Part shown: in pieces, positions 7,901 to 16,548 of the stretch
Layout of the letters: each line of letters begins with the position of its first letter
Position numbering within the stretch: position 1 is the stretch's first letter
Source: JAEYZS01 sp964469265
Lineage (GTDB): Bacteria > Bdellovibrionota > Bdellovibrionia > Bdellovibrionales > JAEYZS01
DNA length: 64,000 bases
Assembly (NCBI GenBank): GCA_964469265.1
Contig: CAYXYF010000005.1
Location: 1-64,000, forward strand
Direction: 5' to 3'
Made by a program: the position numbers and the translations under genes
The notes under the pieces: generated by a model
What the model saw: only the letters and a program-made list of their open reading frames with translations
The model's database searches: none
What the model was told of the DNA's origin: nothing

Positions 7901-8347
7901 ATGGCACTCAAAGAGAGACTGTTAGAAGATATTAAAACTGCAATGAGAAGCAAAGATGCGAAGCGCCTAGAAGTGCTTCGTTTTGCAAACGCTGCAATTA
8001 AGAACCGAGAAATCGAACTTAGACCAAACCCTGTGACCGATAACGACGTCCTAGGAGTTTTTCAAAAGTTAACGAAGCAAAGATTAGATTCTATTGAGCA
8101 ATATCGCGCGGCAAACCGCGAAGATCTTGCGACACAAGAGGAAGCTGAACTTCAGATTTTAAAGGGATATCTTCCGACTCCGCTCTCGGAGGCCGAACTT
8201 AAATCACTTGTTCAGGAGTCCATCACATCGGTCGGTGCAACTAACATCAAAGACATGGGCAAGGTGATGAAGGATGCGCAAGAACGCGCTCAAGGTAGAG
8301 CAGATAATAAGCTTCTAAGCCAGTACATCAAAGAGAAGCTCTCATAA
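7901..8347 (+). CDS. yqeY: GatB/YqeY domain protein
   Basis: The 148-residue all-helical protein matches YqeY: it begins MALKERLLEDIKTAMRSKD, then RLEVLRFANAAIKNREIE, and has the ELQILKGYLP motif near residue 90. YqeY resembles the tail domain of GatB and may bind tRNA. Its role in vivo is uncertain. The position between rpsU and dnaG is widely conserved. It begins 14 bp after rpsU behind AAAGGAAATC. Confidence 0.93.
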   Translation: MALKERLLEDIKTAMRSKDAKRLEVLRFANAAIKNREIELRPNPVTDNDVLGVFQKLTKQRLDSIEQYRAANREDLATQEEAELQILKGYLPTPLSEAELKSLVQESITSVGATNIKDMGKVMKDAQERAQGRADNKLLSQYIKEKLS

Positions 8348-8377
8348 CTTAGCTATCACAATAGGGAATTTATAAAA

Positions 8378-10171
8378 TTGAGATTCAGTCCTGAGTTTGT
8401 TGAAAAAGTCAGGGATGCGAACAATATTGTTGATGTTTTATCGCAATATACATCCTTTAAGCATACGGGCAGAGATCATGTGGGTCTTTGTCCCTTTCCT
8501 GATCATAAAGAAAAAACCCCAAGCTTTTCAGCTTCAGAAGTAAAGCAAGTTTATTATTGTTTTGGCTGTAAGAAAGCTGGAAATATCATTAACTTTTTGA
8601 TGGATTACAATGGGATGAGTTTTCTTGAGACGGTGGAGTATCTTGCGCAACGAGCGTCGATTCCACTTCCTGAAGAAAGTTTATCTCAAGGGAATCAAAA
8701 AAAATCCAACAAGCCCACGCTACTTAAGATCAACTTGCTTGCGGGATCGTTTTTCAGAGGAGAATTATCCAAACTTTCTGAAGAGCATCCAGCCAAAGTT
8801 TATTTAAAAAACAGAGGGCTGACTCAGGAAATTATTGATACTTTTAAAATTGGATATAGCCCCGATAGTTGGGACGCTTTTGTAAAGTACTTAACTTTTA
8901 AAAAAGCCCCTCATGTTTTGGCGCAAGCATTGGGACTGGTCAAACAAAAGTCCAACAAGAAGGACTACTTTGATATTTTTAGAAACAGAATTATGTTCCC
9001 GATTCTTTCACCGAAGGGTGAAGTTTTGGGATTTGGCGCACGAACGATTGCAGACGAAAATCCGAAGTACTTAAATTCTCCTGAAAGTGAAATCTTTCAT
9101 AAAGGAAAAGTTCTTTACGGATTAAATGAGGCCGCAAAATATATTCGTATCGAAGATTCTGTCATAGTTGTTGAAGGGTATATGGATCTGATTACTCTTC
9201 ATCAGTACGGTTTTAAAAACGTTGTTGCAACACTTGGAACTGCATTGACGTCAGATCATGCACGGCTTTTAAAACGTTCAACCAAAAACGTTTTGGTTCT
9301 TTTTGATTCCGATCAAGCTGGACAATACGCTCAAGAAAGAAGTTTGCCGATTCTTTTATCTGAAGGCTTATTGCCCAAAGCAATTTCACTCGGAGAGAGC
9401 AAAGATCCCGATGAGTTTTTAAGACTTAACGGGGCTGAGAAATTGCGGGATAAAATAAAATCCGCTGCGGATTTATTCCTCGTCGTGTGGCAGAGAGTTT
9501 CTTCATCTGCAGGAAGTGGTCCTGCAGACAAAGTGCATAAACTTGAACTCATTGCGCCATACCTGCAAAGCATTGCGGACCGCTCTTTGATGGAACTTTA
9601 TGTTCAAGAGATCGTGAGTGACCTTGGTGTGAATCCTGAGTGGGTTTTTAAAGCACTAAGAGGCATGAAGAGCACCGTTCATAAATCAAATTCCGTGCCA
9701 CAAGAAGCGCAAAAGCAGGAAAGCGTATTTGAAAAGATAAAGATTACTAAGCCCCTTAAAGAAGAAGTATTTCTAGTGAATCTTGCGCTTGCCAAACAAG
9801 AGATGATGGACGAATTTATTGAGTGGGGTTTAGACAAGAAATTAACTAAATCGGGTCTGGATTTGGTCTTTAAAAAGGCCGCTGATGAATATAGACAAAA
9901 TTCGGCGAATTTTGCTACACTGACCAGCAATTTATGTTCATTGGTTGAGGACCCTTCGATAATAACCCAGCATTTGGATGAGAATTGGGAGACAAGTTTA
10001 GATATCCAAAAGCTAAAAAATGACTGTATTCAACGACTTGAGAAGCGATTTAGGGATAAAATGGCCAAATCCCTTGTAAACGAATTAAAGCAAGGTAGCG
10101 ACCCTCAAAAGTTGGAACAGTTCATGAATGTAATTCGTAGTAAACATGCAATAAAACAGCTCAAAGATTGA
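8378..10171 (+). CDS. dnaG: DNA primase
   Basis: This is a 597-residue primase. The N-terminal zinc ribbon uses Cys38, His43, Cys61 and Cys64; the first spacing is C-P-F-P-D-H, two residues longer than the common CPFH. The catalytic core contains NRIMFPILSPKGEVLGFGAR and the TOPRIM motif VVEGYMDLITLHQYGF (residues ~265-280) with LFDSDQAG for metal binding. The C-terminal ~170 residues are the helical helicase-interaction domain and are poorly conserved. The start codon is TTG at 8378, with AGGGAAT upstream. It makes RNA primers with the DnaB helicase. Confidence 0.97.
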   Translation: MRFSPEFVEKVRDANNIVDVLSQYTSFKHTGRDHVGLCPFPDHKEKTPSFSASEVKQVYYCFGCKKAGNIINFLMDYNGMSFLETVEYLAQRASIPLPEESLSQGNQKKSNKPTLLKINLLAGSFFRGELSKLSEEHPAKVYLKNRGLTQEIIDTFKIGYSPDSWDAFVKYLTFKKAPHVLAQALGLVKQKSNKKDYFDIFRNRIMFPILSPKGEVLGFGARTIADENPKYLNSPESEIFHKGKVLYGLNEAAKYIRIEDSVIVVEGYMDLITLHQYGFKNVVATLGTALTSDHARLLKRSTKNVLVLFDSDQAGQYAQERSLPILLSEGLLPKAISLGESKDPDEFLRLNGAEKLRDKIKSAADLFLVVWQRVSSSAGSGPADKVHKLELIAPYLQSIADRSLMELYVQEIVSDLGVNPEWVFKALRGMKSTVHKSNSVPQEAQKQESVFEKIKITKPLKEEVFLVNLALAKQEMMDEFIEWGLDKKLTKSGLDLVFKKAADEYRQNSANFATLTSNLCSLVEDPSIITQHLDENWETSLDIQKLKNDCIQRLEKRFRDKMAKSLVNELKQGSDPQKLEQFMNVIRSKHAIKQLKD

Positions 10172-10199
10172 GAAAACACCCATTTGGAGTCTTGAAAAT

Positions 10200-12023
10200 A
10201 TGGCGAAAAACAAAAAATCTGACATTAATTTAGCTGAGGTTAACGTGTTGCCAGTAGAAGAGCAAAAAACGTTAATTCATGATGAAATTCAGCGTTTTAT
10301 CAACCTAGCTAAGCAAAAAGACTTTCTAACTTTTGATGAAGTTAACGAGCTTTTACCACCCGAAATTATTGCAGCTGAAGCCCTTGATATGTTGATGGCA
10401 GGTTTAGAGAACCACAATGTAAAGATTATAGATTCGTCTAGTATAAAAGACAAAGACGAGTCTGAAGAATTCTCTTTAGACTCAGGAAAAGACGATGATG
10501 AAGAGGATGCAGAAGAAAAGAGCGAAGCTTCCGATGTGAAAGGCAATGACCCAGTTCGTTTGTACTTAAGAAAAATGGGTAGCGTTTCACTTCTTACTCG
10601 TGAAGGGGAAGTTGAAATTGCTCAGAGAATTGAAGAAGGTGAGCGCAAGATCGTAAGAGCAATCCTTTTGTCACCACTTGGAACCTTTGAAATCATTCAA
10701 CTTGGAAATTACCTAGATCAAGGAAGAATTAAAGTTAAAGCCATCTTCCGTGGTTTAGAAGACGAAGACACGCAGTACGATGAAAAAGAATACATCGAGA
10801 AGATTCATACTCTTATCGGTGAAGTTAAAAAGTACGAAAAGAAAGTTAAAAAGACTTTTGAAGATTTAAAAGACGAAAATCTTTCTGAGACAGAATATAA
10901 TGCGCTGGACGCTGAAGTGAACGCGGCTGTTGATAAGCTGATGTCAAACTTCGAAGAAGTTAGCTTCAACAGAAAAGTTATTAACAGAATCGTAATTAAG
11001 TTCAAAAACATCTCTTCAAGAATGTCGACACTAAAGAAAAGAATGAAAACTGGCACTGAGCGCACGTTTTCAAAAGATGTCGATGATCTTTACGCAAGAT
11101 TTCAGTTAATCCAAAAAAGCGACCAAGAGCTTGCTAAGATGATTCGTGAAACAGGGCTTAGCTACGATGCTTTCAGAACTTTTGCAGTTCAAGCAATGGA
11201 TGCAAAAAAGAGATTTGAGCGTCTTGTTACTGAAACAGAAATGAATCATAGATGGATCCAAAATACTTACACTTCTATTTGGAAGGGTGAAAGAGAAGCA
11301 GACAGAGCGAAGTCTGAACTTGTTGAAGCAAACCTAAGACTCGTTGTTTCTATTGCTAAGAAGTATACAAACCGAGGTTTACAATTTTTAGATCTTATTC
11401 AAGAAGGTAACATCGGCTTAATGAAAGCTGTTGATAAGTTTGAATATAGAAGAGGTTATAAATTTTCAACCTATGCAACATGGTGGATTCGTCAAGCGAT
11501 CACAAGAGCGATTGCTGACCAAGCAAGAACAATCCGTATCCCTGTTCATATGATTGAAACAATCAACAAGCTTGTTCGAACTTCAAGATATCTTGTTCAA
11601 GAGCTCGGTCGTGAGCCAACTCCTGAAGAAATTGCTGAGAAGATGGAAATGCCAGTCGAGAAGGCGAGAAAAGTTCTTAAGATTGCAAAAGAGCCAATCT
11701 CTCTTGAGACTCCAGTAGGCGAAGAAGAAGATTCACACTTGGGTGATTTCATTGAAGACAAAAAAGTGATCAATCCGTCTGAGGCGATTGTTAACTTGAA
11801 CCTTGCTGAGCAAACAAGACGAGTTCTTTCTACTCTTACACCAAGAGAAGAAAAAGTTCTTAGAATGAGATTCGGTATTGGCGAAGAGTCAGACCATACT
11901 TTAGAAGAGGTTGGCCAAGACTTTAACGTAACAAGAGAACGTATACGTCAGATTGAGGCAAAAGCTCTTCGCAAATTGAGACACCCGTCTCGTTCGAAAA
12001 AGTTGAAAGCATTCATAGATTAA
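10200..12023 (+). CDS. rpoD: RNA polymerase primary sigma factor (sigma-70)
   Basis: The 607-residue factor has an acidic region 1.1 linker (Asp/Glu-rich around residues 85-110), region 1.2 (NDPVRLYLRKMG), a long non-conserved helical region, then region 2 with the RpoD core ANLRLVVSIAKKY, YKFSTYATWWIRQAI and IRIPVHM. Region 4 ends with LEEVGQDFNVTRERIRQIEAKALRKLRHP, the -35 recognition helix. It follows dnaG after 28 bp, completing the operon. Its presence in full agrees with the TTGACA/TATAAT-like promoters seen across the window. Confidence 0.98.
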   Translation: MAKNKKSDINLAEVNVLPVEEQKTLIHDEIQRFINLAKQKDFLTFDEVNELLPPEIIAAEALDMLMAGLENHNVKIIDSSSIKDKDESEEFSLDSGKDDDEEDAEEKSEASDVKGNDPVRLYLRKMGSVSLLTREGEVEIAQRIEEGERKIVRAILLSPLGTFEIIQLGNYLDQGRIKVKAIFRGLEDEDTQYDEKEYIEKIHTLIGEVKKYEKKVKKTFEDLKDENLSETEYNALDAEVNAAVDKLMSNFEEVSFNRKVINRIVIKFKNISSRMSTLKKRMKTGTERTFSKDVDDLYARFQLIQKSDQELAKMIRETGLSYDAFRTFAVQAMDAKKRFERLVTETEMNHRWIQNTYTSIWKGEREADRAKSELVEANLRLVVSIAKKYTNRGLQFLDLIQEGNIGLMKAVDKFEYRRGYKFSTYATWWIRQAITRAIADQARTIRIPVHMIETINKLVRTSRYLVQELGREPTPEEIAEKMEMPVEKARKVLKIAKEPISLETPVGEEEDSHLGDFIEDKKVINPSEAIVNLNLAEQTRRVLSTLTPREEKVLRMRFGIGEESDHTLEEVGQDFNVTRERIRQIEAKALRKLRHPSRSKKLKAFID

Positions 12024-12039
12024 CGTAAACTTACAGAGT

Positions 12040-12059
12040 GGGTGTCGATTGCGACACCC
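12040..12059 (+). terminator. hairpin after rpoD, terminator or attenuator candidate
   Basis: GGGTGTCG (12040-12047) and CGACACCC (12052-12059) form a perfect 8-bp stem with loop ATTG, 16 nt after the rpoD stop. It lacks a T tract, so it may reduce rather than end transcription into the following lipoprotein gene, or protect the 3' end of the operon mRNA. Confidence 0.45.
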
Positions 12060-12077
12060 TTGAATCTGGGAGTTTAT

Positions 12078-12368
12078 ATGAAGTCATTGTTTTTAACCGT
12101 TACTCTATTAACTCTTAGCGCTTGCTCGACAACCACCACTCCTGTAACTACGGATCCCGCTGCAATTGATATCGTTGATATATGCGAGTCTAAAAGCGTT
12201 CATGAGATTGGTGTCGCGGATGCGATGACTGATAAAAAAATGAATGCCTCTTTTATTGGAACTTGCAATAAATCTAAGCGTCTTGAGCTGCGAAAATCCT
12301 ATAGAATGGGATATAAGAAAGGCCTGGCGCAAAAAAATCACACAAAGCGCTCAATATCAGGGAAATAA
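12078..12368 (+). CDS. small lipoprotein, possibly DUF2799-like
   Basis: The 96-residue product begins MKSLFLTVTLLTLSAC, a lipoprotein signal with lipobox LSAC (Cys16), followed by a Thr/Pro-rich linker and a small domain with CESKSVHEIGVADAMTDKK, and GTCNKSKRLELRKSYRMGYKKG. The IG..DA...K pattern with paired Cys recalls DUF2799 lipoproteins, but this is tentative. ATG 12078 has GGGAG at 12068-12072; a GTG at 12042 would put the start inside the rpoD hairpin and is rejected. It may be co-transcribed with rpoD. Confidence 0.65.
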   Translation: MKSLFLTVTLLTLSACSTTTTPVTTDPAAIDIVDICESKSVHEIGVADAMTDKKMNASFIGTCNKSKRLELRKSYRMGYKKGLAQKNHTKRSISGK

Positions 12369-12411
12369 AACAAGAGTTGTGTTGATCCAAAGTTCAAACT
12401 GGCTGAGAATG

Positions 12412-12488
12412 TGGTAGGCCATCCAGGACTCGAACCTGGGATCCTCCGGTTATGAGCCGGATGCTTTAACCAACTAAGCTAATGGCCC
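12412..12488 (-). tRNA. tRNA with anticodon CAT (elongator Met or Ile2)
   Basis: The minus strand gives a 77-nt cloverleaf with an encoded CCA (12412-12414). The acceptor stem is GGGCCAT/ATGGCCT with a G1-U72 wobble. The D arm is AGCTTAGTTGGTTAAAGC, the anticodon stem CCGGC-CTCATAA-like loop carries CAT, and the T loop is TTCGAGT. Met versus lysidine-modified Ile cannot be decided by eye; the first pair is not C1-A72, so it is not the initiator. Confidence 0.92.
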
Positions 12489-12548
12489 TGATAAAGATGT
12501 AGATAGTAACCATAGTTTTTTTAATCTGGCAACAATAGGGAGGTTTAG

Positions 12549-12878
12549 ATGCCGCATATTAGAATTAGGGGTATTGGCGAAATGCAAGCCAAAGACCTTA
12601 ATACACCAATGATAGAAGAACTTTCAGAAATCACAGGATCCCCGAAGGAGCATTTTATCTATGAGCTAGTTGCGGGTAAGTTCTTCGATAATGGGCGAAC
12701 AGTGGTGCCTCCGCCTTATATAGAAGTCCTTTGGTTTGACCGAGAGCAAACCATGCAGGACGCCTGTGCGGAAGCTATTACAAGACAAATTAAAGCCGCC
12801 GTTCCTGACCAAGACGTGACCGTCGTATTCACAAAGCTGGAACGAAGCGCTTATTATGAAAACGGAAAACAGTTTTAA
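12549..12878 (+). CDS. DUF1904 family protein (tautomerase-like fold)
   Basis: The 109-residue protein starts MPHIRIRGIGEMQ, as in DUF1904 proteins where the Met-Pro start recalls tautomerases. It contains the family segment EHFIYELV, then PYIEVLWFDREQTMQD and VVFTKLERSAYYENG near the end. The function is unknown; a tautomerase activity using Pro2 is only a fold-based inference. A strong GGGAGG precedes ATG 12549. It is flanked by a tRNA and the convergent subtilase gene. Confidence 0.8.
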   Translation: MPHIRIRGIGEMQAKDLNTPMIEELSEITGSPKEHFIYELVAGKFFDNGRTVVPPPYIEVLWFDREQTMQDACAEAITRQIKAAVPDQDVTVVFTKLERSAYYENGKQF

Positions 12879-12897
12879 TCGCTAATTTCTAAAGGGC

Positions 12898-14463
12898 CTA
12901 CGGGCATGGGTCAATCGGCCCGCCTGGGCCAGGGTTTGTAAAGGTACTCTGGATTTTTGCTTTTATAGACTCTAAGTCAAGATTCTTCCTTCCTTCAATT
13001 TGAGTCAGCGATGCAATCTCTCTTGATCCCGTCTTAAGTAAACTCTCTACTTGGGCTGGAGTTAAAGTGGTGCCATGCACGTCTCTCACATAACTATAAA
13101 CAATAGCTGCACTGGCGGCTACGATGGGTGATGCCATCGATGTTCCTACTAAGTAACCATAGTTATTATTTCGAATAGTAGAGTAAAGGCCATTGGCGTT
13201 TGAGTTCGTCGTCGCATAACAACCGGGCGCTCCAATCTCTACAAACGTTGCACCATGATTTGAAAACCAGCAAAGCGCGCCCAGAGTGGACAGTCTTGCG
13301 TCGGTTGCGCCCACGGTAATCATTCCATTAATGATGCGTCCGTAGTTACCTGGAAGGACGTAGGGTGCATTGGAGCTTGAAAGATTTAACCCATCATTTC
13401 CAGCAGCAGAAACAACGATGACTCCGTTGTTGACAGCGTGTTGGAGGGCCTGTTGCACGGACGGTATGTGTGTGCCTTGCCCACTTAAGCTCATGTTGAT
13501 AACCTTTGCACCCATTGCAACGGCGTAGCGAATGGCTTCGTTTAGCGCAGTGGTGGAGCCCTGACCGTTATTAAAGATATTGAGCGACATAAGCTTTGTG
13601 TTCTTTGCCATGACCCCAGCAATGCCCGAAGAATTATTTGTTGCCGCTGCGATGATTCCAGAGACGTGGGTTCCATGAGAGTTTTGTGCGGCCGTGCCGC
13701 CGTGATTGTGACTTGGGTTTCCGCTGTCGCTTCCAAAGTTGTATCCGTAGATATCATCGACATAACCGTTGCCATCATCATCAACGCCCGATTGGCCGTT
13801 GAACTCGGCCATGTTTCGCCAAAGTACGCTTTTAAGTTCGCTATGATTTAAATCAATACCATCATCAATAACAGCAATTATCGTATCGTTCTTAATGCTG
13901 TTTCCACCCGTGAAGAAAAACTCATAGACTTGCTCATACTTAATTGCTGGTAAATGGGTTTGGTTTGAAATACCTGGATCATTAGGTAAAGCAGCAAGTG
14001 AAAGACTAACCTCTGGTGATAAGCTTCTTATACATTCATCAGAATAAACCAAATCCTCTAATTCATCGAGACTCAGGTCGTTTCCTAATTGGATAGACAA
14101 AGACTGTGTATCACCAAATTGAGCTGGAAGACGTTTAAACTTTAAATTCTCAGTAAGTAAAGACTTATACCGCTTGGAATCACTAAGACACTTGGTATCC
14201 ACCAGCACACTTAAAGCTCTATCGGTGTTAATAATAACTTCTTTTGTTTTTTGAGAGCTTGTATATAGTGTATCGTAATTAGGATCGAAGTCTGCCCTAT
14301 TAAACTTTACAAGAGCAGTGGAGCTTGTGTTTAGGGCTTTATTGGCGGGGCAAGTGCTATATTCATTTGTCTGGTCATCTCGCACGCTCATATCGCCGCA
14401 TGCACTTAGAGTTACTGCAATAGATACTAAAAAAATATATCGAAATAAATGACATGTCCCCAT
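12898..14463 (-). CDS. subtilisin-like (S8) serine protease, predicted lipoprotein
   Basis: The 521-residue product has a lipoprotein signal with lipobox LSAC (Cys22). Residues ~75-160 look like an inhibitor-type propeptide. The S8 catalytic triad is complete: Asp200 in IIAVIDDGID, His263 in NSHGTHVSG, Ser442 in VGTSMASP, with the oxyanion Asn356 in AAGNDG. A DDDGNGYVDD loop (228-237) looks like a calcium site. The C terminus ends with a Pro/Gly-rich tail and Cys. It is probably anchored at the cell surface or outer membrane and degrades proteins outside. I use ATG 14463 (GAGGG upstream); the preceding TTG is less likely. It is one of two S8 genes in this region. Confidence 0.93.
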   Translation of the reverse strand: MGTCHLFRYIFLVSIAVTLSACGDMSVRDDQTNEYSTCPANKALNTSSTALVKFNRADFDPNYDTLYTSSQKTKEVIINTDRALSVLVDTKCLSDSKRYKSLLTENLKFKRLPAQFGDTQSLSIQLGNDLSLDELEDLVYSDECIRSLSPEVSLSLAALPNDPGISNQTHLPAIKYEQVYEFFFTGGNSIKNDTIIAVIDDGIDLNHSELKSVLWRNMAEFNGQSGVDDDGNGYVDDIYGYNFGSDSGNPSHNHGGTAAQNSHGTHVSGIIAAATNNSSGIAGVMAKNTKLMSLNIFNNGQGSTTALNEAIRYAVAMGAKVINMSLSGQGTHIPSVQQALQHAVNNGVIVVSAAGNDGLNLSSSNAPYVLPGNYGRIINGMITVGATDARLSTLGALCWFSNHGATFVEIGAPGCYATTNSNANGLYSTIRNNNYGYLVGTSMASPIVAASAAIVYSYVRDVHGTTLTPAQVESLLKTGSREIASLTQIEGRKNLDLESIKAKIQSTFTNPGPGGPIDPCP

Positions 14464-14866
14464 CAACTACCCTCGGACATCATTTGGTGCAATAAACATT
14501 CCCTTAGAATTAAGTACTTGGAATCTTACGCTTTAGAAAACCGCATGGATTACATTCGTTTCTATCTTAAATTTATTCCAAAGAGATAAAGCCAATATTG
14601 AATATATTGTTGTCAGGGGTTGGGTTCCTAAACGTTGCATATTGATACCGCAACATTTTGGAAGTGTTGCGTGAGTGTTGTAACTAAAAGAAGTCTCTAC
14701 TTGTTAAACAACCCAGTGACAAAATTTTGTTTGTCATTAAGTTCGACAAAAGAAATCAAACAAAAATTCAGTCAAACTCAAATTAAGTCTATTTAAATTG
14801 GTACGCGCTAGCATATGGCTTGCTCAATAATAGGTTGGGCAAACAAAACACAAGAGGCTTAAGACA
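14464..14866. other. intergenic region between subtilase and lipoprotein genes
   Basis: This 403-bp stretch holds no coding frame I would support. It contains a perfect 12-bp palindrome ACAAAATTTTGT (14719-14730) and an inverted repeat CGCAACA/TGTTGCG (14649-14655/14665-14671), either of which could be an operator. It must carry divergent promoters for the subtilase and for the acidic-repeat lipoprotein, but I see no clear -35/-10 pair. Confidence 0.5.
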
Positions 14867-16345
14867 ATGAAAAAGTACTACTTATTAATTCTACTGGTCG
14901 CAACAATGTTGTCGACTGGTTGTACGAAACCAAGATTCTCAGTGATCGATAAACAGAATATTATTGAAGAACCTATATTCACTGGCGAAGACGAAAACTT
15001 CAACCCTGGTGAAAACGACAACAATACCTTCCCACCAGGCGAAGAAGATGATGATACGACACCACCAGGTGATAACAATTCTCCACCAGGCGAAGACGAC
15101 GATACGACTCCACCAAGCGATAACGACAATGATCCGAATCAGCCAGGCGATGACAATAATAATGATAACGACAATAACGACGATGACAACAATGATAACG
15201 ACACAACGCCACCAGGCGATAACAATATTCCTCCAGGTGAAGACGACGACGATACGAATCCACCAGGTGATGATAATGACGATAACATACCGCCTGGAGA
15301 AGACGACGATGTTCCGCCAGGAGAGCAAGATTTAATAGAAACTCCAGTTGATTTATTGTGCTCAGACGCTCAGACAAGAAGAGTCGGATACAATTTAAAA
15401 AGCTCACACCGTTTAGAGCTTCAGATTATTGATGAGTATGGGAATGTGATTTGCCGAGACAGCAGATTAGATCTTAAGACTATCATAGTGAATGACAAAA
15501 TCCTTCCGTTAGAAATCTGTGAACAAGCGACGGGTCTTGAATATGCTGTTCGCTTAATCGACACAATGCAAACAGACAATATCAAGTTTAAAACAAACGG
15601 TAAGGTCAGAAAATTTGACGACCTTCTGAACTTCTCTTTACAAAGTGTAATCATTACTAGGGAATCGACATCTGAAAGCTTTAAAGTTATTAACGACAGA
15701 AATTACAGGAAAAAAATTGAAGTTCTATATGCTGGTAACAAAGACAACAATGGCGATGCTCTATGTGATAGAAGAGCATCTCCGTTAGTCATTAAAACTG
15801 ACAAAAATGATAGAGGCGGAATTAAGCTAACCTCTCAGAGAAGAGGTGTCTTCTTTGATATCCTCGGAGAGAACTCATTTCCTTTTGCGCACGCTAAAAA
15901 ACGTATTTCATGGATTTCTAAGCCTTCTTATATGTTCTTGGTAAAACCAAACGCTTATGGGCAAGTTCGTGGCATCAACGAAATGTTCGGTGATAACACC
16001 AAAGGGCCTGACGGACTCTTTGCTGACGACGGCTACGCAGCTTTGGAAAAGTATGACTTAAATCAAGACAAAGTCATCGACGCTGCAGATCCTGTATTCT
16101 CAAAGCTTATGCTCTGGTCAGATAAGAACCTCGACGGGCGCGCTCAAAGACGTGAGCTTATTAGTTTAGAAGAGGCAGGCCTCGTTGCCATCGATCTTCT
16201 CTACGATGCGAGTTACAGCGAGACAGATCAATACGGTAACCAAATCAATATGAAGTCTGTTGTCCGCTACTCTGACGGAACTCTGAGATCCATCTTTGAT
16301 CTTTGGTTTAATTATATAGATAAGCGCCAATCGCGCAGAAGATAA
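14867..16345 (+). CDS. lipoprotein with acidic PPGE/DN repeat linker and paired EF-hand loops
   Basis: The 492-residue product has lipobox LSTGC (Cys19). Residues ~47-155 are a low-complexity linker of repeated PPGEDDD- and PPGDNN-type units, almost only Asp, Asn, Glu, Gly, Pro and Thr. After it comes a globular part beginning LLCSDAQTRRVGYNL. Near residues 390-435 are two consecutive calcium loops: DLNQDKVIDAAD (a dockerin-like DxNxDxxxD loop) and DKNLDGRAQRRE (EF-hand with Glu at position 12), joined by VFSKLMLWS. The same pair is seen in large haemolysin-type or adhesin proteins. It is a likely calcium-binding surface lipoprotein. The next gene is a paralogue. The start has CAAGAGG upstream. 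Confidence 0.85.
   Translation: MKKYYLLILLVATMLSTGCTKPRFSVIDKQNIIEEPIFTGEDENFNPGENDNNTFPPGEEDDDTTPPGDNNSPPGEDDDTTPPSDNDNDPNQPGDDNNNDNDNNDDDNNDNDTTPPGDNNIPPGEDDDDTNPPGDDNDDNIPPGEDDDVPPGEQDLIETPVDLLCSDAQTRRVGYNLKSSHRLELQIIDEYGNVICRDSRLDLKTIIVNDKILPLEICEQATGLEYAVRLIDTMQTDNIKFKTNGKVRKFDDLLNFSLQSVIITRESTSESFKVINDRNYRKKIEVLYAGNKDNNGDALCDRRASPLVIKTDKNDRGGIKLTSQRRGVFFDILGENSFPFAHAKKRISWISKPSYMFLVKPNAYGQVRGINEMFGDNTKGPDGLFADDGYAALEKYDLNQDKVIDAADPVFSKLMLWSDKNLDGRAQRRELISLEEAGLVAIDLLYDASYSETDQYGNQINMKSVVRYSDGTLRSIFDLWFNYIDKRQSRRR
15005..15331 (+). repeat. in-frame low-complexity repeat coding the acidic linker
   Basis: About a dozen degenerate copies of a unit coding PPGE/PPGD plus two to six Asp/Asn codons (CCACCAGGYGAWRAYRAY-like) run through this segment. 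All length differences between units are multiples of three. The opposite frames stay open here only because GAY/AAY/CCA codons contain no stops, so the overlapping open frames are artefacts. Confidence 0.85.
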
Positions 16346-16354
16346 TCCATCACT

Positions 16355-16388
16355 GTGTACGCAGCTTCTCATTGGAAGCTGTGTATAT
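16355..16388 (+). terminator. long hairpin between the paralogous lipoprotein genes
   Basis: A perfect CAGCTTC/GAAGCTG core (16362-16368/16375-16381) with loop TCATTG extends outward through GU and AU pairs to about 14 bp. It lies just after the first lipoprotein gene and has only a weak T-rich tail (TATCTTTGT), so it may be a terminator or an mRNA processing element. Confidence 0.45.
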
Positions 16389-16548
16389 CTTTGTCACTAC
16401 AGCTGTAAACAAATTGTACATGTCCAAAGTCTCAATTGTCTCAAAATGAGATGTCAAACTCAACAGGGTAGGTGCCGAGAATTGTCGCTGTTGGCAGAGA
16501 TCTTGCTTTAAATTAACATTGGGACCTTCAAAAAAAGGGGCGAGGGAT

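Noticed and set aside
12042..12077. GTG start for the small lipoprotein after rpoD
   Set aside because: It lies inside the rpoD hairpin and would put a non-signal stretch before the lipobox; ATG 12078 with GGGAG is better.
14939..15407. Long overlapping open frames on both strands in the acidic-repeat region
   Set aside because: They are stop-free only because the repeat uses GAY, AAY and CCA codons; their products are implausible strings of Val/Ile, Arg/Tyr/His or Thr/Ile and lack binding sites.
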